Notes under the pieces: model-generated
Told to the model about the DNA's origin: nothing
Seen by the model: only the letters and a program-made list of their open reading frames with translations
Databases searched by the model: none
Origin: Methanomassiliicoccales archaeon
GTDB taxonomy: Archaea > Thermoplasmatota > Thermoplasmata > Methanomassiliicoccales > UBA472
Length of the DNA stretch: 11,279 bases
Direction of reading: 5' to 3'
Assembly (NCBI GenBank): GCA_025457905.1
Contig: JALOTM010000045.1
Location: 1-11,279 of the forward strand
Position numbers and translations under genes: made by a program
Part shown: one piece after another, positions 5,185 through 11,279 of the stretch
Layout of the letters: the number at the start of each line of letters is the position of its first letter
Position numbering within the stretch: the stretch's first letter is position 1

Positions 5185-5940
5185 GCAGGCTTGGCAGTCA
5201 GGGTCCCTGGCTATCTCCACCTCTTCCCATCTCCCAGACCCGAGGTCGCCCACCATCATACGGCCCAGGAGAGGTTCTCCCAGGCCAGTGACGGTCTTAA
5301 TGGCCTCCGCAGCCTGCAAGGACCCGAAGACGCCCGCGGCGGCGCCCAGGATGGGCAGCTCCCGGCCGGCCCGAGGCGGCCTGGGGAAGATGCAGCGCAG
5401 GCAGGGGGTCCGACCTGGGACGATGGTCGTCACCTGGCCGCTCAGGCCCTCTACTCCGGCGTGCACCAGAGGGATCCGATGGCCAACGCAGAAATCGTTG
5501 AGGACCAGACGGCTCTCGAAGTTGTCGGTGCAATCCAGGACCAGGTCAGACCCGCCGAGCAGGAGAGAGATGTTGTCCTTGCTCAGGTGACCGAACCTGG
5601 CGTCGACGTGGACGTTCTCGTTCAGCTCCCTGAGCTTCCAGGAGGCCGATTGCACCTTGGTCCTGGACGCGCGGACGTCGGTGCCCCAATGCAATATCTG
5701 GCGGTTCAGGTTGGCGGCCTCCGGGACCTGGTCGTCGATGAGCACGAGATGCCCCACCCCGGCGGCCGCCAGGTAGAGGGCAGCAGGGCAGCCCAGCCCA
5801 CCCACTCCCAGGACGGCGATGGTGGAGCTGCGCAGCCTCAGCTGCGCCGCCTCATCAAAGCCGTCGATTATCAACTGGCGCCTATACCTGACCAGCTCCT
5901 CGGCGCTCATTACCTGGGATCGCTCATCCACGAAGCGCAT
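5173..5940 (-). CDS. moeB: MoeB/ThiF/UbaA-type E1-like ubiquitin-like-protein adenylyltransferase
   Basis: A 255-residue E1-like enzyme that would adenylate the C-terminal glycine of a small ubiquitin-like sulfur carrier (MoaD, ThiS or an archaeal SAMP) for molybdopterin synthesis, tRNA thiolation or protein modification. It has the nucleotide loop 'GVGGLGCPAA' (about residues 45-54), 'LIDDQVPEAANLNRQIL' (67-83), 'DCTDNFESRLVLND' (136-149), and the zinc ligands Cys 180/183 and 249/252. The region after the first CxxC ('PRPPRAGRELPILGAAAGVFG') lacks the Cys that many relatives have before 'EAGV', so it probably activates by adenylation without a thioester there. The ATG at 5940 is used; ATG 5910 is equally plausible and matches the length of bacterial MoeB. 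An open frame reaches 6084 but would overlap the divergent UbiA gene. No MoaD-like partner gene is in the window. Confidence 0.85.
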   Translation of the reverse strand: MRFVDERSQVMSAEELVRYRRQLIIDGFDEAAQLRLRSSTIAVLGVGGLGCPAALYLAAAGVGHLVLIDDQVPEAANLNRQILHWGTDVRASRTKVQSASWKLRELNENVHVDARFGHLSKDNISLLLGGSDLVLDCTDNFESRLVLNDFCVGHRIPLVHAGVEGLSGQVTTIVPGRTPCLRCIFPRPPRAGRELPILGAAAGVFGSLQAAEAIKTVTGLGEPLLGRMMVGDLGSGRWEEVEIARDPDCQACSRL

Positions 5941-6017
5941 GAGGCCCTTTCCCCGAGATAAGGATTCCTGGTGGCCGCCGCGGTCTCCCGGCACCTTGAA
6001 ATAGGGTCTGCTCACAG

Positions 6018-6026
6018 AAGGAGGGG
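6018..6026 (+). promoter_or_regulatory. Shine-Dalgarno setting the UbiA start
   Basis: AAGGAGGGG ends two bases before the ATG at 6028. It is the strongest Shine-Dalgarno-like match in this region and favours this ATG over an in-frame ATG at 5971 that has none. The spacing is tight. Confidence 0.45.
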
Positions 6027-6027
6027 C

Positions 6028-6795
6028 ATGGTCGGACGCCATGATGGCAGGGCATGGCAGCTGCTGAGGCTGTCCAGGCTGCATTTCCTGGTACCCGGTC
6101 TCCTACTTTACATGCTGGGGGCCCTGCTGGCCTCCGCGCGGGGTTACGAGCTGTCCCTGGACAAGCTCCTCTTCGGGTACTCAGTGTTCTTCCTCGCCCA
6201 TCTCTCGGTGTCCTTCAGCAACGACTACTTCGACCGAGAGGCGGACGCGATGAACGACCACACGCCGCTATCGGGGGGAAGCGGGGTGTTGGTGGCCCAC
6301 CCTGAGTTGGCACCGGTCTCCCTTACCATCGCGTTGGCCCTGCTCTCGTGCTCGGCCGTGGTGGCCGTGGCCTTCGCCTGGACCTATGGCTATGGTGCCA
6401 CCTTCCTAGCGTTCGCCATTCTCGGGGGATGGATGGGATGGTTCTACTCCGCCCCTCCCATGCGCTTCGCCTATCGCGGGCTAGGGGAGCTGACCACGAT
6501 GCTTGCCGCTGGTCTGATCATGCCGGGAATGGGATACCTGGTCATCGCGGGCACCATCGACGGATGGTTCCTGCTGCTCTCCCTGCCGCTGATGTGCTAT
6601 GGTCTCTTCTTCATCCTCACCGTGGAGATGCCGGACCTGGAGGCCGACGCGCGCTCCGGCAAACGGGGGTTCTTGGTCCGTTACGGTCGCAGGAAGGCGG
6701 ATTGGGTCAGCCTCGTCGCTTGCCTATTGGGGCTGTCCTTGTTCCTGTTGTTCCTGTTTTCGGTCAATGCGCTGTTGGCATTGGGCATTATCTGA
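6028..6795 (+). CDS. UbiA-family membrane prenyltransferase, short C-terminus
   Basis: A 255-residue integral membrane protein of the UbiA superfamily, which transfers polyprenyl groups from diphosphates to aromatic or lipid acceptors. The first Asp motif 'NDYFDREAD' (N65-D73, NDxxDxxxD), 'YSAPPMRF' (140-147) and the second Asp motif 'DLEADARSGKRG' (203-214) are all present. About seven hydrophobic helices can be seen. After the second motif there is only one long hydrophobic stretch (about 226-255), where UbiA enzymes normally have three helices, so it looks shorter than the usual nine-helix, 280-300 residue form. It is not the lycopene-elongase type. The acceptor is unknown; quinone-like, lipid or carotenoid roles are all possible given the crt genes 120 bases downstream. 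MoeB-like gene diverges across 87 bases. Confidence 0.82.
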   Translation: MVGRHDGRAWQLLRLSRLHFLVPGLLLYMLGALLASARGYELSLDKLLFGYSVFFLAHLSVSFSNDYFDREADAMNDHTPLSGGSGVLVAHPELAPVSLTIALALLSCSAVVAVAFAWTYGYGATFLAFAILGGWMGWFYSAPPMRFAYRGLGELTTMLAAGLIMPGMGYLVIAGTIDGWFLLLSLPLMCYGLFFILTVEMPDLEADARSGKRGFLVRYGRRKADWVSLVACLLGLSLFLLFLFSVNALLALGII

Positions 6796-6916
6796 CGACA
6801 TCGTCCCTGTCGAGGATGTTGAAGGAATTGATGGAAAGGTATAACTACCACATCCTGAGGTCGCTAACATCTGTTTGGTCGATCAGCCACACAGTGACTT
6901 TTGGGGGAAAAGGACT

Positions 6917-8395
6917 TTGGACATAAAGGTAATCGGATCTGGCTTTGGAGGGCTTTCCGCGGCTGCCCTTCTAGCCAAGGCGGATCATGATGTGCAGGTG
7001 TTCGAGAAGAACGAGATGGTGGGGGGGAGGGCCTCCTACCATCAGGACAAGGGCTTCACCTTCGACATGGGGCCCTCATGGTACCTCATGCCGGACGTCT
7101 TCGAGCGCTTCTACGCCGACTGCGGCAAGCGGCCGCAGGACCTGTTCCAGCTTAAGAGGCTGGACCCTTCCTACCGCATCTATTTCGAGGGCGGAAGGAT
7201 GGTGGACATCCATGCCGACCTGGAGCGGAACTTCCATCTCTTCGACGAGCTGGAGCCGGACGGCGCGTCGAAGCTGCAGTCCTACCTGGACTCGGCCAAG
7301 CAGATCTATGAGCTGGCCATAAGGGACCTGCTTTACCGCGACTACCGCCGCTTCACCGACCTCCTAGACCCCAAGCTGATGTCCCAGGGCCGCAAGGTGC
7401 CGATTTTCAAATCCCTGGAGTCCTTCGTCAACCAGCACTTCCAGAGCGACGAGGCGCGCAAGATCGTGGAGTACAGCATCGGCTTCCTAGGGGGCAGTCC
7501 GGCCAACACGCCTGCCTTCTACCATATCATGTCCCATATCGATTTCAACCTGGGCGTGTGGTACCCTGAAGGGGGGATGCGCAAGGTGGCCTCGAGCCTG
7601 GCGGAGATGGCCGAGGGCTTCGGGGCGGAGATACGCCTCGACGAGGAGGTGGAGCGCATAAATGTGGACAAGCGCTGGGTGGAGGGCATCACCACGGCCA
7701 AGGACACCTATCGCGCCAACGCCGTGGTGGTGAACGCGGACTACGCGCATGCGGAGATGAGCATGCTCAAGCCCGAGCACCGGACCTATGACCAGCGCTA
7801 TTGGGAGAAGAGGACCCTGGCCCCCTCCGCCTTCGTGGCCTACGTGGGGGTGGACACGCAATACAAGGAGCTGGCGCATCACACGCTCTTCCTGGAGAAG
7901 GACTGGTCCGAGGGGTTCGACGTCATCTTCGACCCGACCAAGGCGGCCTGGCCCCAGAACCCGTCCTACTATGTCAACGTGCCCTCGCGCACCGACACCA
8001 CGGCCGCGCCCAAAGGTTGCGACACCCTCTTCATACTGGTCCCCCTGGCACCGGACATCGAGGACAGCGAGGCCTTGAGGGACAAGTTCTACCTGAAGAT
8101 CCTGAGGCGATTGGAGAAGACCATCGGGGAGGACATCATCGGGCACGTGGTCACCAAGCGCATCTTCTGCCTCACGGACTTCGCGCGGCGCTACAATGCC
8201 TTCAAGGGCACGGCCTTAGGGCTGACGCACACCATGCGCCAGACTGCCCTTTTCCGCCCGGCGCATCGCTCCAAGAAGGTGGAGAACCTCTTCTACACCG
8301 GCCAATACTGCCATCCGGGCATTGGGGTGCCCATGACCCTCATCTCGTCGACCATCGTGGCCGACGAGGTCGCTTCGCGCTCCAGGGGGCTCTGA
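6917..8395 (+). CDS. crtI: Phytoene desaturase (CrtI-type carotenoid dehydrogenase)
   Basis: A 492-residue FAD-dependent desaturase that introduces double bases of conjugation into phytoene, leading towards lycopene. The dinucleotide fold 'VIGSGFGGLSAAALLA' is at residues 5-20 with the distal acidic residue and 'GGRAS' at 30-40. 'DMGPSWYLMPDVFERF' (50-65) is a strong CrtI mark, and the C-terminal 'NLFYTGQYCHPGIGVPMTLI' closes the FAD domain. The frame has no ATG upstream of the fold. The TTG at 6917 gives the usual three-residue lead-in and has G-rich and AGGA sequence just before it. Another TTG at 6875 would add 14 residues with GAGGT 13 bases upstream. The stop is followed by one base and then the crtB ATG, so the genes are coupled. 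A related desaturase (CrtD) is the main alternative, but pairing with crtB favours CrtI. Confidence 0.9.
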   Translation: MDIKVIGSGFGGLSAAALLAKADHDVQVFEKNEMVGGRASYHQDKGFTFDMGPSWYLMPDVFERFYADCGKRPQDLFQLKRLDPSYRIYFEGGRMVDIHADLERNFHLFDELEPDGASKLQSYLDSAKQIYELAIRDLLYRDYRRFTDLLDPKLMSQGRKVPIFKSLESFVNQHFQSDEARKIVEYSIGFLGGSPANTPAFYHIMSHIDFNLGVWYPEGGMRKVASSLAEMAEGFGAEIRLDEEVERINVDKRWVEGITTAKDTYRANAVVVNADYAHAEMSMLKPEHRTYDQRYWEKRTLAPSAFVAYVGVDTQYKELAHHTLFLEKDWSEGFDVIFDPTKAAWPQNPSYYVNVPSRTDTTAAPKGCDTLFILVPLAPDIEDSEALRDKFYLKILRRLEKTIGEDIIGHVVTKRIFCLTDFARRYNAFKGTALGLTHTMRQTALFRPAHRSKKVENLFYTGQYCHPGIGVPMTLISSTIVADEVASRSRGL

Positions 8396-8396
8396 G

Positions 8397-9263
8397 ATGG
8401 TCGAGCAGGAGCTTCGCAGCATCTTCAGAAGGGGTTCGAAGACCTACTTCTACAGCACCATGTTCTTCCCCGCGGAGGTGAAGGACGACATCTTCCGCCT
8501 CTATTCCTTCTCGAGGGTCGCAGACGACCTGGTGGACACCATACCCCAGGACAAGTCCGGTTTCATGAGCTTCCGCGAACGCTACCGCCAGGCCTTGGCC
8601 GGAGAGCCCGCCCATGATCTGGTCATCGACTCCTTCGTGGACCTCTCCCGCCGAAAGGGCTTCGACCCGGGATGGGCGGAGGCCTTCCTCCGCTCCATGG
8701 AGATGGACCTCTCCGTGAGCAGGTACCGGACCCTGGAGGACCTGAAGGTCTACCTGTACGGGAGTGCCGAGGTCATAGGCCTGTTCATGTGCCGGATAAT
8801 GGGGCTGCCCAGGGAGGCCGAGCATCCCGCCCGAATGCTTGGGCGGGCCATGCAGTTCATCAACTTCATCCGGGACATCGACGAGGACCTGACGTTGGGA
8901 AGGCAGTACTTCCCCGAGGAGTCGTTGCTTGAGTTCGGCCTCCCCTCCCTCAGGGAGGAGGACGCGCGTGCCAACCCCAAGGCCTTCCGCCGCTTCGTCC
9001 GCGCCCAGCTATGCCAATACTGCAAGTGGCAGGGGGAGGCGCTACGCGGGTTCCACTTCATCCCATGGAAGTACCGGCTGCCCATCATGACCGCCTCAGA
9101 CATGTACAACTTCACCGCCATGCGTATCATGCGGGACCCGTTCGTGGTCTATCGCAAGAAGGTCAAGCCTTCCATCCCCCGCATCGTGACCGGCTATACG
9201 TTGAACCGCCTATCCAGACCGAACCGTGGCCAGGATGGCGGATGTATGGCCGAGAGAGGATAG
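8397..9263 (+). CDS. crtB: Phytoene synthase
   Basis: A 288-residue member of the squalene/phytoene synthase family, which condenses two geranylgeranyl diphosphates to phytoene. The two magnesium-binding Asp motifs are intact: 'RVADDLVD' (D43xxxD47) and 'NFIRDIDEDL' (D160xxxD164, within 'QFINFIRDIDED'). 'YGSAEVIGLFMCRIMG' (121-136) and 'GRQYFPEE' (168-175) are also family marks, and the N-terminal 'GSKTYFYSTMFFP' matches the substrate-pocket start. Archaea already make geranylgeranyl diphosphate for membrane lipids, so no separate crtE is required here. The start is fixed by the 1-base gap after crtI. The last dozen residues are Gly- and Arg-rich and extend over the Shine-Dalgarno of the next gene. 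Phytoene rather than squalene synthase is supported by the adjacent crtI. Confidence 0.92.
   Translation: MVEQELRSIFRRGSKTYFYSTMFFPAEVKDDIFRLYSFSRVADDLVDTIPQDKSGFMSFRERYRQALAGEPAHDLVIDSFVDLSRRKGFDPGWAEAFLRSMEMDLSVSRYRTLEDLKVYLYGSAEVIGLFMCRIMGLPREAEHPARMLGRAMQFINFIRDIDEDLTLGRQYFPEESLLEFGLPSLREEDARANPKAFRRFVRAQLCQYCKWQGEALRGFHFIPWKYRLPIMTASDMYNFTAMRIMRDPFVVYRKKVKPSIPRIVTGYTLNRLSRPNRGQDGGCMAERG
9254..9260 (+). promoter_or_regulatory. Shine-Dalgarno setting the lycopene elongase start
   Basis: GAGAGGA lies four bases before the ATG at 9265, inside the end of crtB. It favours that ATG over the in-frame GTG at 9226 and ATG at 9235, which would overlap crtB and extend the protein past its usual N-terminus. 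Confidence 0.5.
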
Positions 9264-9264
9264 G

Positions 9265-10119
9265 ATGGCGGGCCCCGCGGGCCTGGGATTCGCTCTCAGG
9301 GTCTCCAGGTTCCGCTTCTGGATATACACCGGTGGAACCTATGTGGTAGGCTTCGCGCTCGGGGCCTCCGCCCTGGAGGACTTCCTCGACCCCTGGTATT
9401 ACGTGTACCTGCTCTACTTCTTCTTCCCCGCCAACCTTTTCATCTACGGGGTCAACGACTACTGGGACGAGGAGACCGACCGCAGGAACCCCAAGAAGGA
9501 CGGCAAGGAGATGCGCTTGACCTCGCAGCAGAGGCGCTCCCTGGTGCTCACCATCTATGCTGTTCTCGGGCTGTCCTTGGCCCTCATGGTCCTCGAGGAT
9601 TGGACCGAGAGGGCCATTCTCTCCTCGTTCCTGCTGCTCTCCTACTTCTACTCCGCCCCACCCCTGAGGTTCAAGGGTGTGCCCTTCCTGGACTCCGCCT
9701 CCAACTTCCTCTACGTGCTGCCGGGCGTCTTCGCCTATTACCTGGCCTCGGGGGAGCTGCCCGGCCCACTGTTGCTGCTGGGGGGATTCGCGCACGTGTA
9801 TGCGATGCACCTGTTCTCGGCCATCCCGGACATCGAGTACGATCGGGCCGCGGGCATCCGTACCGGCGCCGTCCTCCTGGGAAGCAGGGCGTCCCTGGTG
9901 CTGTGTGCCTTCTGGTGGAGCGTCCTGGCGATCATAGCCTTCTACCTTTCAGGAGGCCATCCGCTCTCGCTCCTGGCCTTGGTCTATCCCTCCTTCCCGA
10001 TCGCACTGCTGCTGTTACCCTCCCTGGACATCAACCGCGCATATTGGCTATTACCTTATGTCAACACCTTTCTAGGAGGCGTGTTATGGGTGGCCCTAGT
10101 CTGGTCCGCGCTGGCATGA
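9265..10119 (+). CDS. Lycopene elongase-type UbiA prenyltransferase (C50 carotenoid synthesis)
   Basis: A 284-residue membrane protein of the UbiA superfamily whose motifs match lycopene elongases (haloarchaeal LyeJ, corynebacterial CrtEb), which add C5 units from dimethylallyl diphosphate to the ends of lycopene. The start 'ALRVSRFRFWIYTGG' (10-24) is typical. The first Asp motif sits in 'NLFIYGVNDYWDEETD' (57-72), followed by 'RRNPKKD'. 'YFYSAPPLRFKG' is at 127-138 and the second Asp motif in 'HLFSAIPDIEYDRAAGIRT' (182-200). Nine hydrophobic helices can be placed, so unlike the UbiA gene at 6028 it is full length. The start lies one base after the crtB stop, so crtI, crtB and this gene form one operon. 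The product is predicted to be an acyclic C45 or C50 carotenoid. No CruF hydratase is visible, so hydroxylated bacterioruberin is not assured. Confidence 0.85.
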   Translation: MAGPAGLGFALRVSRFRFWIYTGGTYVVGFALGASALEDFLDPWYYVYLLYFFFPANLFIYGVNDYWDEETDRRNPKKDGKEMRLTSQQRRSLVLTIYAVLGLSLALMVLEDWTERAILSSFLLLSYFYSAPPLRFKGVPFLDSASNFLYVLPGVFAYYLASGELPGPLLLLGGFAHVYAMHLFSAIPDIEYDRAAGIRTGAVLLGSRASLVLCAFWWSVLAIIAFYLSGGHPLSLLALVYPSFPIALLLLPSLDINRAYWLLPYVNTFLGGVLWVALVWSALA

Positions 10120-10141
10120 TCAGCGGATAGGTGCAGGCAAA

Positions 10142-10171
10142 TTCAGGGGATTGTATCCAGATGGTCCTGAA
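10142..10171. other. Small bulged hairpin between the carotenoid operon and the ABC transporter
   Basis: Outer arms TTCAGG (10142-10147) and CCTGAA (10166-10171) enclose an inner GGAT-TGT-ATCC hairpin (10148-10158) with a seven-base bulge. It could be an operator upstream of the ABC promoter or an end-of-transcript structure for the carotenoid operon. No T-tract follows directly. Short arms make chance likely. Confidence 0.25.
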
Positions 10172-10177
10172 AGATTC

Positions 10178-10195
10178 AAATATCAACATTTTATT
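10178..10195 (+). promoter_or_regulatory. TATA-like promoter region of the ABC transporter operon
   Basis: An AT-rich run containing CAAATATC and TTTTATTG lies 19-36 bases before the ATG at 10214. That ATG has no Shine-Dalgarno. The spacing suits an archaeal promoter giving a leaderless or nearly leaderless transcript. Confidence 0.4.
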
Positions 10196-10213
10196 GCATC
10201 GACGGTTACGTTT

Positions 10214-11194
10214 ATGGCGGAAAAGGTCATCGAGGTTCACAAGCTGGTGAAGCGTTACGGCTCATTCACGGCGGTTGACGGAATCGACTTCGACGTGATG
10301 AAGGGCGAGGTGTTCTCCTTGCTGGGGCCGAACGGGGCTGGCAAGACCACCACCGTGGAGATTATGGAGTGCCTCCGGTCCTTGACCTCAGGGGAGGTCA
10401 GGATCCTGGGAATGGACGTCAACAAGGAGACGTTGAAGATCAAGCGCCGCATCGGGGTCCTCCCCCAGGACTTCAACGCTTTCGACTTCCTCACCGTCAA
10501 GGAGAACATCGAGTACTTCGGGGGGATGTTCGACAGGAGCCTGTCATCCGAGGAGCTCATCAAGGCGGTGGACCTGGGCGAGAAGAGGGACGTCTGGTTC
10601 AAGAAGCTCTCCGGAGGCCTCAAGCAGCGCGTGGGCGTGGCCATCTCCATGGTCAACGACCCTGACATCATCTTCCTGGACGAGCCGACCACCGGCCTGG
10701 ACCCCAAGGCCCGTCGCGACGTGTGGGGGGTCGTTCAGGGACTTAAGGCCAAGGGGAAGACCGTGATCCTCACCACTCATTATATGGAGGAGGCGGAGGT
10801 GCTCTCCGACCGCGTGGGCATCATCGACCACGGCAAGTTCCTGGCATTGGGGACCCCTCGCGAGATAATCGAAGAGCATGGCACCGGAAGCAGGTGCATC
10901 ATCTCCAACTGCGACTCCACCTGCAGCCTTGCGCTGCAGCAGCAATGGCCCGGGCTCGAGCGCAAGGACGGCGAGCTCATCATCAAACTGGAGAACAAGG
11001 CCTCCCTCCCTGAGATAATCTATACGTTGGACCGGTCCGGGGGCAACTATGAGCAGATCCAGGTCACTAGACCTACTCTGGAGGATGTCTTCCTCAAACT
11101 TACGGGGAAGAAGCTCCACGAGGAAGGCCTCTCCGAACCCGCCGCACCGAAGAAAGGGTTGTTCGGGGCCAAGAAGAAGAAGGGGGTGGCCTAG
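10214..11194 (+). CDS. ABC-2 type (DrrA-like) transporter ATP-binding protein
   Basis: A 326-residue ATPase subunit that would power an ABC-2 exporter at the cytoplasmic face of the membrane. All motifs are intact: Walker A 'GPNGAGKTT' (38-46), Q-loop 'LPQD' (83-86), signature 'LSGGLKQ' (132-138), Walker B 'IIFLDEP' (152-158), and H-loop 'TTHYMEEAE' (187-195). Residues about 225-300 form the C-terminal extension seen in DrrA-type proteins, ending in 'RPTLEDVFLKLTG'. The last 25 residues are Lys- and Ala-rich and probably disordered. The ATG at 10214 is favoured over an upstream in-frame start at 10151, which would read through the promoter. The stop TAG abuts the permease ATG directly. Such exporters move drugs, lipids or polysaccharides; the substrate is not indicated. 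Proximity to the carotenoid genes is not proof of a link. Confidence 0.9.
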   Translation: MAEKVIEVHKLVKRYGSFTAVDGIDFDVMKGEVFSLLGPNGAGKTTTVEIMECLRSLTSGEVRILGMDVNKETLKIKRRIGVLPQDFNAFDFLTVKENIEYFGGMFDRSLSSEELIKAVDLGEKRDVWFKKLSGGLKQRVGVAISMVNDPDIIFLDEPTTGLDPKARRDVWGVVQGLKAKGKTVILTTHYMEEAEVLSDRVGIIDHGKFLALGTPREIIEEHGTGSRCIISNCDSTCSLALQQQWPGLERKDGELIIKLENKASLPEIIYTLDRSGGNYEQIQVTRPTLEDVFLKLTGKKLHEEGLSEPAAPKKGLFGAKKKKGVA

Positions 11195-11279
11195 ATGGCC
11201 AACCGCATCCTTGTGGCCATCAAAGGGGAGGTCAAGACCTTCTACCGCAACAAGTCCACCATCTTCTGGACCGTCGCCT
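11195..11279 (+). CDS. ABC-2 type transporter permease, N-terminal fragment (cut by window end)
   Basis: The first 28 codons are visible, beginning with an ATG that follows the ATPase stop with no gap. The sequence reads a short basic amphipathic helix ('ILVAIKGEVKTFYRNK') leading into 'STIFWTVA', which matches the N-terminal coupling segment before the first membrane helix in ABC-2 permeases. Position directly after a DrrA-type ATPase makes this call likely. The rest of the gene lies beyond the window. Confidence 0.7.
   Translation, partial: MANRILVAIKGEVKTFYRNKSTIFWTVA

Noticed and set aside
5191..5961. Long plus-strand open frame of 256 codons opposite the MoeB-like gene
   Set aside because: Its residues show no family motif, and the antisense frame has complete E1-like motifs and zinc ligands. 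Long shadow frames are expected at this GC content.
6875..6916. Earlier TTG start for crtI adding 14 residues
   Set aside because: The added residues are polar and not typical of the family, and the GAGGT upstream is about 13 bases away. The TTG at 6917 gives the usual lead-in to the FAD fold. Not fully excluded.
7487..8146. Minus-strand open frame of 219 codons inside crtI
   Set aside because: Shadow of a strong CrtI coding frame. It has no recognisable domain and is very rich in Val, Gly and His.
1..11279. tRNA genes, CRISPR repeats, IS elements or transposase genes
   Set aside because: By reading both strands I saw no tRNA-like T-loop with matching acceptor arms, no regularly spaced direct repeats and no transposase motifs. 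Without a covariance search, small RNAs cannot be excluded.

Overview
The window reads as a chromosomal segment of a GC-rich archaeon, most likely a member of Thermoplasmatota (possibly Methanomassiliicoccales-like) or a related euryarchaeal lineage. The archaeal signs are a DUF2124 protein (a family I know mainly from methanogens), a DUF134 regulator, a Bat-type HTH_10 regulator, tandem MinD-type ATPases with inserted ferredoxin domains, a lycopene elongase-type UbiA protein, and several starts that have a TATA-like element about 27 bases upstream and no Shine-Dalgarno. The taxonomic placement is inference from gene content. No RNA gene, IS element or CRISPR array is visible, and no gene-free stretch reaches 300 bases.

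Left part (1-885, + strand): a PadR-type regulator, a T-tract, then a DUF2124 protein. It ends tail to tail with the next block, and both genes use the same CTAG for their stop codons.

Metal/redox block (882-4613, - strand, read right to left): DUF134 regulator, then a cysteine-rich HTH_10 regulator overlapping it by ATGA, then a 133-base gap with its own promoter candidate and a 15-bp inverted repeat, then two NifX/NifB-like (orange-protein family) proteins and two MinD-family P-loop ATPases, each carrying two [4Fe-4S] motifs. The last three genes overlap. The gene set resembles the ORP (orange protein) clusters of sulfate reducers, but with archaeal regulators. It is the best candidate here for an under-described system: an Fe-S ATPase pair working with small metal-cluster-carrier-like proteins under redox- or metal-responsive control.

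Middle part (4711-5940): a two-CBS-domain protein (+) diverges from DUF134 across a 97-base promoter region. It converges, with a 12-base overlap, on a MoeB/ThiF/UbaA-type E1-like adenylyltransferase (-).

Prenyl/carotenoid block (6028-10119, + strand): a short UbiA-family prenyltransferase, then a tight crtI-crtB-lycopene elongase operon with 1-base gaps. Together these predict synthesis of phytoene, its desaturation to lycopene, and addition of C5 units to give an acyclic C45/C50 carotenoid of the bacterioruberin-precursor type. No cyclase or hydratase (CruF) gene lies in the window.

Right end (10214-11279, + strand): a DrrA-type ABC transporter ATPase followed directly by the start of its ABC-2 type permease, which runs off the window.
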